From: Caldisericota bacterium
Lineage (GTDB): Bacteria > Caldisericota > JANLFM01
Assembly: GCA_024655865.1 (NCBI GenBank)
Contig: JANLFM010000002.1
Location: 138,405-172,980, forward strand
Direction: 5' to 3'
DNA length: 34,576 bases
Shown here: piece after piece, positions 16,719-24,786 of the stretch
How the letters are laid out: every line of letters starts with the position of its first letter
Numbering within the stretch: the stretch's first letter is position 1
The notes under the pieces: generated by a model
The model's input: the letters and a program-made list of their open reading frames with translations, nothing else
Told to the model about the DNA's origin: nothing
The model's database searches: none
Program-made: the position numbers and the translations under genes

Positions 16719-17566
16719 TCCTTCAGTTTACGCTTACAGTCCCTGAGGCTAAAAAGTTAATCGCTCTGGGGGCTTTGGAGTTACCCGAAATAAAGGCGGC
16801 CTTTAAGGAGGGAAAAATCTTCCTGAAGGGAGGAAGCACTGTTTCTGCCCTGGCGGAGGAGCTCGTGGGGATCAAATTGGGAATCTGTGGCAGGATTACT
16901 CCGCTGGGGACAAAAGGGTCGCGCACATGGCCCGTGGATGCTCCCCATAGCATTTTAATTGAGCGGGGAGTCCCGCGCTCTTGCGACGACAGGGAAGAGG
17001 AAGAAATCCTTGGGATGAGGAAAGGGGACGTTTTTGTCATTGGAGCAAATGCCATTGATGGATATGGAAATGCTGCCATGATGGCAGGAAGTGCATTGGG
17101 AGGCCAGCCGGGTAAAATCTTGGGAGGCTTGATGGGCGAAGGGATAAACGTTCTCATTCTTGCAGGTTTGGAAAAACTGATTCCGGGAAGTATTATGGAA
17201 GCCACTAAAGCATGTGGCAGGAGAAAAATCGACCTTTCTTTCGGTATGGCTGTAGGGTTAATTCCTATTGTGGGAAAATTAATCACGGAGCAAATAGCCA
17301 CGGAACTTTTAGCCAATGTAAAGTGTCAGATAATCGGGAAAGGAGGAATCTCAGGAGCTGAAGGCGCAACAACGATGGTAGCAGAAGGAAACCCCGATCA
17401 AATTGAGAAACTCTTTCAGATAATCAGAAAGGTCAAAGGAACCAAAACAAGCGGTTCCCCTTTGAGCCTTGAAGAATGCAGGCCTCATGGGCCCGGATGC
17501 TCTGATGACCTGGCCTGCATATATCTAAAACCCCTTAAAACGCAGAGAAAGGAGAGCAAGCAGTGA
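16715..17566 (+). CDS. Unknown protein in the racemase/DUF917 operon; possible ISOCOT-like fold
   Basis: A 283-residue soluble protein that I do not recognise as a named family. Visible features are FLKGGSTVSALAEEL (36-50), KLGICGRITPLGTKGSRTW (54-72), CDDREEEEILG, then VFVIGANAIDGYGNAAMM (106-123) and a glycine-rich stretch leading to INVLILAGLEKLIPG. The GANAID...G segment followed by a hydrophobic strand resembles the ISOCOT/LUD-type fold (CoA transferase, 5-formyl-THF cyclo-ligase and LutC relatives), a weak inference. Seven cysteines, three near the C-terminus (C255, C262, C268). It overlaps its upstream neighbour by four bases and its downstream neighbour by four bases, so its role is tied to the racemase and the DUF917 protein. 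Confidence 0.7.
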   Translation: MILQFTLTVPEAKKLIALGALELPEIKAAFKEGKIFLKGGSTVSALAEELVGIKLGICGRITPLGTKGSRTWPVDAPHSILIERGVPRSCDDREEEEILGMRKGDVFVIGANAIDGYGNAAMMAGSALGGQPGKILGGLMGEGINVLILAGLEKLIPGSIMEATKACGRRKIDLSFGMAVGLIPIVGKLITEQIATELLANVKCQIIGKGGISGAEGATTMVAEGNPDQIEKLFQIIRKVKGTKTSGSPLSLEECRPHGPGCSDDLACIYLKPLKTQRKESKQ

Positions 17567-18669
17567 AAAAATTAAACCGTGAGGATCTCCACGATTTGCT
17601 CTACGGGTGCGCGATCCTGGGGACAGGAGGCGGTGGAGCTCTTGATAAGGGAATCAACAGAGTGGAAGAAGCCTTAAGTTTAGGAAAGGAGTTCAAACTG
17701 GTTTCTTTAGATGAAGTTCCAGATGATGTCACAATCGCCTGTCCTTATTACTGCGGAGCAATCTCCCCAATTTCTCCAGAGGAAGAGAAAAAGTACGCTT
17801 CCCTGCCCAGAGTTAAGGAAGAGCCAGTACTCAGAGCGTTCCGTGCCTTAGAGGACTACATGGGGCACGACTTTTACGGAACGATTTCTACAGAGCTGGG
17901 CGGCTCTAATACAGCAATGGCACTTTATGTGGCAGCGATGGCAGGAAAATACATCGTGGATGCTGACCCTGCAGGGAGATCTGTTCCCGAACTCCAGCAC
18001 ACTACTTTCTTCATCCACGGAGTTCCCATAACCCCTATGGCAGTGGCAAACGAGTTTGGAGACGTAGCAATTTTTACGCAAGTGGTAGACGACTTCAGGG
18101 CCGAAGCCCTTGTGCGCGCCCTGGCCATTGTCAGCATGAATATGGTGGCAGTCGCGGATCATCCCTTAAAAGGGAGCCAATTAAGGAAAGTTGTAATTCC
18201 GGGAGCTTTGAGTTATGCCTTAAAAATTGGAAAAGCTTATAGGGAAGCAATCAAGGATAACAAAAACAGGGGAGAAGCGATAGCCTCAGCGGGTAAAGGA
18301 GAAGTCCTCTTCCAGGGTGTCGTGGAAAGAGTAACCTGGGAGACAAAAGAAGGATTCACCATTGGTGACACCTATCTAAAAAACGAAAATTCGCACGAGA
18401 AATACCATATCTGGTTTAAAAACGAAAACATTGTGGCCTGGAGGGAAAACAGGGTTGAAGTTTCAGTCCCCGACCTGATTTGCGTAATTGTTGAGGAATC
18501 CGAAAAACCAGTAACTAACCCCTACCTGAAACCGGGGATGAAAGTGTCAGTGGTAGCCCTTCCAGCTCCTGATGAATGGCTAAGTCCTAAAGGTTTAGAA
18601 GTCTTCGGTCCCAGAAGTTTTGGTTTCGATTTCGATTATGTGCCCTTTAAAGAAAGGGGCAGAAAATAG
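17563..18669 (+). CDS. DUF917-family protein (S-methyl-thiohydantoin desulfurase-like)
   Basis: A 368-residue protein started at GTG 17563, with AAGGAGAG six bases upstream. Family marks are the opening LLYGCAILGTGGGGALDKG, ISTELGGSNTAMALYVAA, DADPAGRSVPELQHTTFF, and the C-terminal VIVEESEKPVTNPYLKPGMKV and FGPRSFGFDFDY. DUF917 proteins are about 360 residues, are often labelled hydantoinase-associated or S-methyl thiohydantoin desulfurase, and accompany hydantoin-racemase genes. Here it is the last gene of the plus-strand run, before a strong terminator. No HyuA/HyuB hydantoinase or amidohydrolase is present alongside, so the true substrate is open. Confidence 0.9.
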   Translation: MKKLNREDLHDLLYGCAILGTGGGGALDKGINRVEEALSLGKEFKLVSLDEVPDDVTIACPYYCGAISPISPEEEKKYASLPRVKEEPVLRAFRALEDYMGHDFYGTISTELGGSNTAMALYVAAMAGKYIVDADPAGRSVPELQHTTFFIHGVPITPMAVANEFGDVAIFTQVVDDFRAEALVRALAIVSMNMVAVADHPLKGSQLRKVVIPGALSYALKIGKAYREAIKDNKNRGEAIASAGKGEVLFQGVVERVTWETKEGFTIGDTYLKNENSHEKYHIWFKNENIVAWRENRVEVSVPDLICVIVEESEKPVTNPYLKPGMKVSVVALPAPDEWLSPKGLEVFGPRSFGFDFDYVPFKERGRK

Positions 18670-18684
18670 AACAATAGGATGAAA

Positions 18685-18709
18685 TGAGGGGGCGCACTGC
18701 GCCCCCTCA
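18685..18709. terminator. Bidirectional terminator between the two facing operons
   Basis: A 12-bp GC-rich inverted repeat (18685-18696 with 18698-18709, TGAGGGGGCGCA and its complement) followed by TTGTTTT on the plus strand. It sits between the DUF917 gene and the convergent racemase copy 3. Confidence 0.8.
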
Positions 18710-18715
18710 TTTGTT

Positions 18716-19462
18716 TTAAGGAGGGTAAATCCCCCACTTTAGCATTTCCTCCATTGGGGGACTTTCGTAGGCGCATGCTTTGCTCGTTTTCCAGGAAAAT
18801 TGTTTTCTCAAGTCAATAAAGAACTCAGCGTATTTCAAAGCAGCCAGAGAAACATCTATCACTGGAATCTTTAAATTTTCCTGTAATTCATTGTAGAAGC
18901 CGTATTGCATGGTGCATCCCAGAATAAGGACTTCAGCACGATCCTTAGTTTTTGCCTCTTCCGCGGCTTTCATAAGGAGCTTCATTGTTCTTTCGGGATC
19001 TTTATGAAAATCGTTAACTCCTAATCCTAAAGCTTTAATGGAGGCTAATTTTTCCTTAAGCCCGTACCTGTGTAAATTCTCAAGTACTCTGGGAACCCAT
19101 TTATCCCTGCCAACTATGATTGAGAAGGAATTCCCAAGAGTACTGGCGATGTGCATTGAGGCTTCCCCAGGTGCAACAACCACCAGGTCTTTTGTAATCT
19201 CTCGCGCCTCGTATAACCCGGGATCGTAAAAGCACCCTATTACTACCCCATCAAAACCGTCTTTCTCGGCCTTAACCGAAAGGCTCAAAATATCCCGCAG
19301 CACAAGAGTTTCGTAAAAACGGTACTCCAGGTGCTCTGGGCCCGATTCGATGCTTGCAATAACGAGTTCAGTTTCACTGGCTTTTCCCAGCTCCAGATAG
19401 GATTTGAAATTCGGTTCTATAGGTCCAGGAACCGGATCTATAAATAATATTTTTCTTTTCAT
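18716..19462 (-). CDS. Asp/Glu/hydantoin racemase-family protein (copy 3)
   Basis: A 248-residue protein with Cys77 in IGCFYDPGLYEARE and Cys183 in ILGCTMQYG. Both catalytic cysteines are present, but the second motif lacks the usual Gly after Cys-Thr (CTMQ instead of CTGM), so the pocket may differ from copies 1 and 2. Its C-terminus is longer (ESPPMEEMLKWGIYPP). It is the last gene of the minus-strand operon and overlaps the preceding racemase by four bases (ATGA), which suggests translational coupling and possibly a joint complex. Confidence 0.86.
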   Translation of the reverse strand: MKRKILFIDPVPGPIEPNFKSYLELGKASETELVIASIESGPEHLEYRFYETLVLRDILSLSVKAEKDGFDGVVIGCFYDPGLYEAREITKDLVVVAPGEASMHIASTLGNSFSIIVGRDKWVPRVLENLHRYGLKEKLASIKALGLGVNDFHKDPERTMKLLMKAAEEAKTKDRAEVLILGCTMQYGFYNELQENLKIPVIDVSLAALKYAEFFIDLRKQFSWKTSKACAYESPPMEEMLKWGIYPP

Positions 19463-20199
19463 AAAGTGATCCTCTTCCGCTCTGGAGAGGGAAATGCCCT
19501 TTTACTTTGAGCCAGTCCTATATTGATCAACGTTTCGCATAGCTTGAGAGCAGCTCGTGCCGGGACAACAACGGGAATTCCTAAAATTTGGGATACCTCT
19601 TCATCCACTCCCAGTATTGACCCGCATCCTAAAACTATCACGTCTGCGCCTCTTTTAATCATTTCCTGGCCCAGCTCTATTAACCTCTCTTTGACTTTCT
19701 CCTTTTGGACTTCCAGATCTAAGACTGCAACCCCTAAAGAAAGCAAACCAACGCATTTTTCCGCCAAACCGTAAACTTTTAAGTTATCCATTTCCGGAGA
19801 GACATTGGGTGGAGCTTCAGGACCTGCACTGAGAATGCAAAATTTTCTTCCCAATAAAGATGCCATATAAAAACTTGCTTCGCCCAAACCTACTACTGGG
19901 ATTTTCACCGCTTCCTTTGCTGCCTGGAGGCCTGGATCAGCGGTACAGTAAATAATTATCCCGTGGCAGCCATCCTTTTCAGCTTTTATGGCTTCCTCCA
20001 GTGTGAAGGGAACTGCCCAGGCTTCGTCATAAGCGGTCTCTATGGATTCAATTCCCTTTTTTAAGCTTACGATCTCCAAAACCGTATTTTGTTCCCGGTA
20101 TTTTTCGAGCTCTTCCTGAATAACTTGATTCCACATTTCCGTGGTCACTGGAACAATCACTCGGATTCTCTTACTGGAGCTGCAATTTGTGCGGGTCAT
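19459..20199 (-). CDS. Asp/Glu/hydantoin racemase-family protein (copy 4)
   Basis: A 246-residue protein with a 10-residue N-terminal extension (MTRTNCSSSK), Cys85 in IYCTADPGLQAAKE and Cys192 in VLGCGSILG. GGAGGGG lies eight bases before the ATG and overlaps the stop codon region of the upstream M20 gene, four bases away. The second motif CGSI replaces CTGM, again unlike copies 1 and 2. The tandem arrangement of two unlike racemase-family genes (copies 4 and 3) in one operon argues for different substrates or a heteromer rather than simple redundancy. Confidence 0.86.
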   Translation of the reverse strand: MTRTNCSSSKRIRVIVPVTTEMWNQVIQEELEKYREQNTVLEIVSLKKGIESIETAYDEAWAVPFTLEEAIKAEKDGCHGIIIYCTADPGLQAAKEAVKIPVVGLGEASFYMASLLGRKFCILSAGPEAPPNVSPEMDNLKVYGLAEKCVGLLSLGVAVLDLEVQKEKVKERLIELGQEMIKRGADVIVLGCGSILGVDEEVSQILGIPVVVPARAALKLCETLINIGLAQSKRAFPSPERKRITL

Positions 20200-20203
20200 A
20201 TTA

Positions 20204-21307
20204 TTAGCCCCTCCTTCCGGATGAAGAACAACACTCTTTAAAAATAGCGTGGAGAATCAGGACCGCCTTTTTCATCTCCTCCACAGGGATATATTCCTCC
20301 TTGGAGTGCTCAGCTTGAACTCCAACTCCCAGGACGACTGTCTCTATCCCCTTTTCGTTGTAGATGGAGGCATCGGTCCCTCCAACTATGGGGAAAACTT
20401 TTGGGGTCAAATTTACTGACTCTATGGCTTTTTTTGCTATGCGTACAACTTCCGCGTCCGAAGGAATCATGGAGGCTTTCGTCTCCAGATCAAGTTTAAT
20501 GTTCACTTTAGCTCCGGAGATTTTTCCCACAGCTTCGAAGGTTTCCTTGATCTTCTGGCTCTCTTTGAGACACTTTTCGTGGTTTAGGCTGCGGCATTCC
20601 GCCATGATGGTTACCTTTTCCGGTACTCCATTGCGAATTTCCCCTCCCCTGATCACTCCGATGTTGGAAGTGGTCTCAGGATCAATCCTCCCGTCCCGGA
20701 GCATGGCTATGGCATAACTGGCCACTTTTATGGCAGAAATTCCTTTCTCCGGCTCCATTCCTGCATGTGCTGCTTTCCCGGTGATCTCAATATCGATGTT
20801 CATGTAAGAAGGGCCGCCAATAACAACTTCGTCGAGATTAGAGGAATCGAGAAGAAAGCCTTTCCTTGCTTGAAGCTGGGTGACATCCACGTGCCTTGCT
20901 CCCACTAACCCGATTTCCTCTTCCCTGGTAACTACAATTTCTAAAGGAGGATGAACCTCTGCTGTTAAAATCGCTTCCAGTAATTCGGCAATTCCCGCCT
21001 TGTCATCGCCCCCTAAAATGGTGTCCCCCTGGGAGCGAATTATGCCGTTTTCCAAGATTGGTTGGATTCCCTTGCCTGGTTTTACAGTATCCGCATGAGC
21101 ACCAAACAGAATCGTGGGGCAATCCGAGCAGCTCTTTCCAGGTATTTTCGCTATTAAATTTCCATAACTGTCTATTGTGCAAGTAGCCTTGAGCTCGGTT
21201 TGGAAGCGACCCTTAAGGTAATTAATGAATTCTGCTTCCTCACCAGATTCGCTGGGAATCTGCACCATCTTGAAAAAACTCTGAATCAACCTTTGCTCAT
21301 CAATCAC
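20204..21307 (-). CDS. M20-family metallopeptidase, PepT-like
   Basis: A 367-residue zinc peptidase started at GTG 21307, which has AGGAGG seven bases upstream; an in-frame ATG at 21349 would overlap the previous gene by 23 bases and has no such signal. Metal and catalytic motifs are all visible: FGAHADT (His, Asp), GGDDKAGIAELL (bridging Asp), VVTREEEIGLVGA (catalytic Glu pair), LLDSSNLDE, and GVQAEHSKEEYI with the last zinc His. The lid domain includes GKAAHAGMEPEKGISAI. The family removes residues from small peptides (peptidase T-like) or cleaves carbamoyl/acyl amino acids. Second gene of the minus-strand operon. Confidence 0.9.
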   Translation of the reverse strand: MIDEQRLIQSFFKMVQIPSESGEEAEFINYLKGRFQTELKATCTIDSYGNLIAKIPGKSCSDCPTILFGAHADTVKPGKGIQPILENGIIRSQGDTILGGDDKAGIAELLEAILTAEVHPPLEIVVTREEEIGLVGARHVDVTQLQARKGFLLDSSNLDEVVIGGPSYMNIDIEITGKAAHAGMEPEKGISAIKVASYAIAMLRDGRIDPETTSNIGVIRGGEIRNGVPEKVTIMAECRSLNHEKCLKESQKIKETFEAVGKISGAKVNIKLDLETKASMIPSDAEVVRIAKKAIESVNLTPKVFPIVGGTDASIYNEKGIETVVLGVGVQAEHSKEEYIPVEEMKKAVLILHAIFKECCSSSGRRG

Positions 21308-21326
21308 CTCAGACCCTCCTTCAATT

Positions 21327-22370
21327 CTATTTTCCCAGCTTTGCTGCAAGCTTCTTTAATTCAGTGCCCATAACCTGGCCTTTATCTAAAATCTGAACAC
21401 CATCTAACCACACGGAACTATTCAGACAGACACCGTCAGAGTGAGAAGGAGCAGGAACCGCACCACCGGGAATAAGCAGTTCTCCAATATGTCCGATTCC
21501 CCACTCAGTGCATCCCCAAACTCTCTCGTCCTCAATCACATTTCCCGAAAGCCTTGCTCCAGGGTTAAAACCATAGCAAACATGGGAGAGCCTGAGCATT
21601 TGAGGATGGTTGAAACTGCGCAACCAGGCCTCGTATTCCGCAGCCTCTCTTCCCCCCTCAAATCTTACAATGGTGCCATTTTTTATGTGTAATTTGATGG
21701 GTTCTTTAAGCAATCCTAAGGGCGGGTTTACGGATCCATCAAAAACAATAACCCCATTCACACTATTAAGGTCAGGGGACCAGCCTATCTGCCCTCCTAA
21801 CATATGGGAACCAGGGGTATCTGAGTAACCCACGTCCATATCTACCTTGCGCCCAGGAGCATTGTAGAACTCCACATCCGTTCCCGCCGGAGTAGTGATG
21901 CGCATATGCCTGGCTTGCTGCGTCATTTGAGTTATTCCGGCAAGAAAAGCTTGTAATGCGGGATAATCAATCCTGCCGATGCATCTGATCATAAGATCCA
22001 CGTTCATCCCCACCAAGCAAAGATGCCTTAGTTTATTATTCGCCGCCATCGCATCTTCATAAGGCGTGGAATATAAAAGCCATTTATTATTGAACTCTAC
22101 CCAGGCATCAACAGTCTTCAAGAGAGCAGTTAAAGCCTCTCCTGGAAGCATGGGGTCAGCCTCTTGAGCCACTCCTAAGGGGGATGCGAGCCAAAGTACC
22201 ATTGGCTTAGCCCCTTCAGCAAAAGCCGCTCTGGCGGTGGCATTAACAACCCTTTCGTCGCTTTCGGTATCCGCCGTAATCAGGAAGGTTTCTCCCGGTT
22301 TTAGCTTGAAAAGTTCGTGCGCCAGAATGTAACTTGCCTTGCCTAACTCAAACTCGTACAAAAAAGACAT
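21327..22370 (-). CDS. NicX/M29-like metal-dependent enzyme (copy 2)
   Basis: A 347-residue protein from ATG 22370, the same length as the copy at 9269; AAGGAGG lies eight bases upstream, so the longer frame (to 22442) is not used. It shares long identical blocks with copy 1: ITADTESDERVVNATARAAF, NNKWLLYSTPYE, RITTPAGTDVEF, FDGSVNPPLGLL, SFNHPQML, YGFNPGARLSGN and HSDGVCLNSSVWLD. His263, His310 and Asp312 match the proposed metal site. First gene of the minus-strand operon with the M20 peptidase and two racemases. Two such conserved copies at opposite ends of one island point to a recent duplication or a two-step use. Confidence 0.8.
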   Translation of the reverse strand: MSFLYEFELGKASYILAHELFKLKPGETFLITADTESDERVVNATARAAFAEGAKPMVLWLASPLGVAQEADPMLPGEALTALLKTVDAWVEFNNKWLLYSTPYEDAMAANNKLRHLCLVGMNVDLMIRCIGRIDYPALQAFLAGITQMTQQARHMRITTPAGTDVEFYNAPGRKVDMDVGYSDTPGSHMLGGQIGWSPDLNSVNGVIVFDGSVNPPLGLLKEPIKLHIKNGTIVRFEGGREAAEYEAWLRSFNHPQMLRLSHVCYGFNPGARLSGNVIEDERVWGCTEWGIGHIGELLIPGGAVPAPSHSDGVCLNSSVWLDGVQILDKGQVMGTELKKLAAKLGK

Positions 22371-22402
22371 ATTCGACCTCCTTAGGAAAAGTAATATTCC
22401 TA

Positions 22403-22430
22403 ATTTTATAGAAAGCCTCTTTTCCGTCAA
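22403..22430 (-). promoter_or_regulatory. Putative sigma70 promoter of the minus-strand NicX-like/M20/racemase operon
   Basis: On the minus strand TTGACG (22425-22430) and TAAAAT (22403-22408) are 16 bases apart and lie 33 bases before the start codon at 22370. A small inverted repeat (AGGAA..TTCCT) lies between promoter and ribosome binding site. Confidence 0.5.
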
Positions 22431-22761
22431 TTGACACATCATACGCTTTTTGCAAAAAGGAGGCAGTTATAGGACTTTTTCATAAACTTAATTGCTAAGA
22501 CCCAATTCCTTGTAGAGCAGTCGCTTTAGCCGTTCCTTGCCAGATATAGAGCTTGACAAAGGCTCGAATGGTCTTTCCGTCAAATCTTTTCCTTTGATTA
22601 GTTCCGCTTTCATCGTAAGCCCAGTCTTGAGCTTATCACAGAGGTATTCCTGAAACCGGCACAATTGAATAATCCTCGTTCTCGGACGCAGGGGACACAT
22701 TGCGCAAAATCTTTTACAATTAGCTTATCAACTGCCTTTTGTAAAGGCCAGGGAGGATCAT
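22431..22761. other. Intergenic stretch with one doubtful small frame
   Basis: Between the promoter of the NicX-like operon and the stalk-protein gene. A minus-strand frame at 22488-22700 encodes up to 70 residues (inner part MKAELIKGKDLTERPFEPLS) with fairly protein-like composition but no ribosome binding site and no family I know. It could be the tail of a lost gene. Nothing else is seen. Confidence 0.3.
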
Positions 22762-23460
22762 TTGAAAAATATTATTTTGGGGGCCCTTTTCTGCCTCTTG
22801 TTGCTCTCTATTGGCACCATGGTCTCTGCCTCTACAGAGCGAACTATTGAGCTAACCATCGACAGCAACACTATGCTTGTGGACGGAAGCGCTGTAACCA
22901 TGGATGTTGCCCCTTTCATTAAGGATGGTCGCACTTTCGTTCCTTTGCGCTTTGTCTCCGAGCAGTTGGGAGCCACAGTCACCTGGACCTCAAGGCCCGA
23001 TGGCACTACGGACAAGGTAATCGTAAAAATGCTGGTGAGCGAACCTCCTTCTCCAACTTCCTCCTCTCCCGCTCCCACACCCGAAAACATCGTGGGCAAG
23101 GTTACTTCTGAGGGAGCCGCTCTCACTGTGGTCAAGGTCACCAAACTCTCCAAAATCGGCATCTGGGTGCCAGAAAAAGCAAGCGATGTTTTCCTCAACG
23201 CGGAGGTCATCCTGGAGAATATCTCTCGGGAGAAGATTCAAGGAAATTCCCTTTATTTCAGCCTCAAGGATAAAAACGGGGTATCTTATGGCCATTCCAT
23301 CGCCGCCCTTGATCCCAGGTTTCCTCTCGGTGACATCGGCCCCGGACAGAGTGCTCAGGGAAACGTGGCTTTCATAGTGCCCGAGACGGCAAGTGGATTC
23401 GTTTTAAGCTTTCAGGATTACCTCATGGACAATCCCTTGACTATCGAATTGGGGCTTTAG
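22762..23460 (+). CDS. Exported stalk-domain protein
   Basis: A 232-residue exported protein started at TTG 22762, with GGGAGG five bases upstream. Residues 1-24 form a signal peptide (NIILGALFCLLLLSIGTMVSA). Residues about 30-95 are the stalk / copper-amine-oxidase-N-like domain, with VAPFIKDGRTFVPLRFVSEQLG and VTWTS. A Ser/Pro linker (PSPTSSSPAPTP) leads to a C-terminal beta-rich domain of about 120 residues (FLNAEVILENISREKI, GDIGPGQSAQGNVAF) that looks like the DUF4352-type immunoglobulin-like domains. The role is probably at the cell surface. The same stalk domain occurs in the I42 protein at 4789. It converges with the glycosylase gene. Confidence 0.85.
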   Translation: MKNIILGALFCLLLLSIGTMVSASTERTIELTIDSNTMLVDGSAVTMDVAPFIKDGRTFVPLRFVSEQLGATVTWTSRPDGTTDKVIVKMLVSEPPSPTSSSPAPTPENIVGKVTSEGAALTVVKVTKLSKIGIWVPEKASDVFLNAEVILENISREKIQGNSLYFSLKDKNGVSYGHSIAALDPRFPLGDIGPGQSAQGNVAFIVPETASGFVLSFQDYLMDNPLTIELGL

Positions 23461-23491
23461 GGCTTAGAGACAGATCTGGTTCAACTTTGCC

Positions 23492-24376
23492 TCAATTTCC
23501 CTTATAAGACCACTCCCAAAACCAGTAGGCTAAGCCCTTGAACTCACCCCAGCCTGCGAAGGCGGCTTCCACGTCCCTGGGTTTGACCGGTTTCCCGGAA
23601 TGCCATTCGTGAGAAACCAACTTCAGGGCCCAGGAGTCCACGGGGATGAAATCGTATCTACCAAGGAGCATAAGCAGGTTGCCTGCGGCATAACTCCCCA
23701 CGCCCTTGATCCTCATCAGCTCCTTGCGCAGCTCAGGAGTGGGCAGGCTAGAGCTTTTCAAACCTTCCAGATCCAGGTCTCCACTTGCCACCTTCAAGGC
23801 CAGTTCCCAGACGTATGGAGCACGGTATCCCATCCCGGTTGAGCTCCGGAGTACCTCGGGACCAACTTCCACCAGGCGCTCAGGAGTAGGGAAAGCGAGG
23901 CGATGAGAATCGTCAGGGAGCGGCTCGCCATATTGTTCCACGAGCAATCGGTTCATGCGCACGGTGGAACGCCAAACCGTGTTCGTGGTGAGAATGGTTT
24001 TCACTATGTCCTCAAAAAGAGTGGCTGAGCGGAGGATGCGACCGTATGCTTTTTCCTCTACCTGGGCCAGCTTCGGCTCCTTCCTGGCGCGTGCGTAGAA
24101 AGGCCGGAGGTCGAGATCCAGAGCGAACATCCAGCGGAGCGAGGATTTCAGTTCTTCCTTCTCTTCGTTTCCTATCTGGGCTTGAACTTCCGCGGATATT
24201 CCTCCATCTGTACCCCTCACAAAAAGGTGAAGAAGCTTTCCAGATTTCAGGCGGAGAACGTATTCCAGCTCACCGCGCTCTTTATCGTACTTAAAGGGGG
24301 CAAGCTGCACCCAGCCGTGAGAGCGAACTGTGGACTCGAAAGAAAATGGCGGCTTCGCTTTAAGAGTAATTTTCAT
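23492..24376 (-). CDS. HhH-GPD DNA glycosylase, AlkA/OGG1-like
   Basis: A 294-residue base-excision-repair glycosylase. The N-terminal beta domain (1-90) is of the AlkA/OGG1 type. It is followed by the helical domain with ATLFEDIVKTILTTNT (118-132) and the helix-hairpin-helix LMRIKGVGSYAAGNLLMLL (220-238), then the catalytic Asp247 in FIPVDSWA. The hairpin has Ser-Tyr-Ala where OGG1 has a Lys, so it should be a monofunctional glycosylase acting on alkylated bases rather than an AP lyase. The third DNA-repair gene of the window, with Fpg and the alkyltransferase-like protein. Confidence 0.88.
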   Translation of the reverse strand: MKITLKAKPPFSFESTVRSHGWVQLAPFKYDKERGELEYVLRLKSGKLLHLFVRGTDGGISAEVQAQIGNEEKEELKSSLRWMFALDLDLRPFYARARKEPKLAQVEEKAYGRILRSATLFEDIVKTILTTNTVWRSTVRMNRLLVEQYGEPLPDDSHRLAFPTPERLVEVGPEVLRSSTGMGYRAPYVWELALKVASGDLDLEGLKSSSLPTPELRKELMRIKGVGSYAAGNLLMLLGRYDFIPVDSWALKLVSHEWHSGKPVKPRDVEAAFAGWGEFKGLAYWFWEWSYKGN

Positions 24377-24786
24377 GGTTCACCTATTATCCCTTTCTGG
24401 TTTTAGGAAAATCCTATTATTAGATTCTGGGGAAAGGCGAACAGTTCTTCTTCGGGAAAATCAAATCCCTTAATGGCTTTCCTTCCGTGCGGATCAACTC
24501 TTCAGGAAAAATTACACCGAATCCTGGACTTTTACTTTCCCCCTGGATAAGGCGAATCTCGCATTAATCTGAGACCTGTTGAGTCTCAAACTCTGCTAAA
24601 GACAATCCTGGGGGAGGGATGGCCCTGCAAGAAGGCTGCCTGATTCTTCTCTATAAGGTAGCGCAGCGCTTCCCAATTTAAAACGGGATCTCAAGCAGCA
24701 GCTAATCGCCCAGGCTACATCATCGGAAGTGTATCGATCTCACTTTTAGGTCAGGTTTTTAAAGTCAGGAAGGGGGAATATTATCC
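24377..24786. other. Gene-free stretch with a possible gene remnant
   Basis: No complete gene is visible. On the minus strand, at about 24594-24694, a 33-codon frame reads DPVLNWEALRYLIEKN and ends in GHPSPRIVFSRV before a stop. It looks protein-like but has no start and no family I can name. It is probably a relic. Confidence 0.3.

Noticed and set aside
16723-17316. Long minus-strand frame of 197 residues
   Set aside because: A shadow of the plus-strand unknown protein, which is locked into an operon by overlaps on both sides.
22488-22700. Minus-strand 70-residue frame before the stalk-protein gene
   Set aside because: Somewhat protein-like but no start signal and no recognisable family; mentioned only in the intergenic entry.
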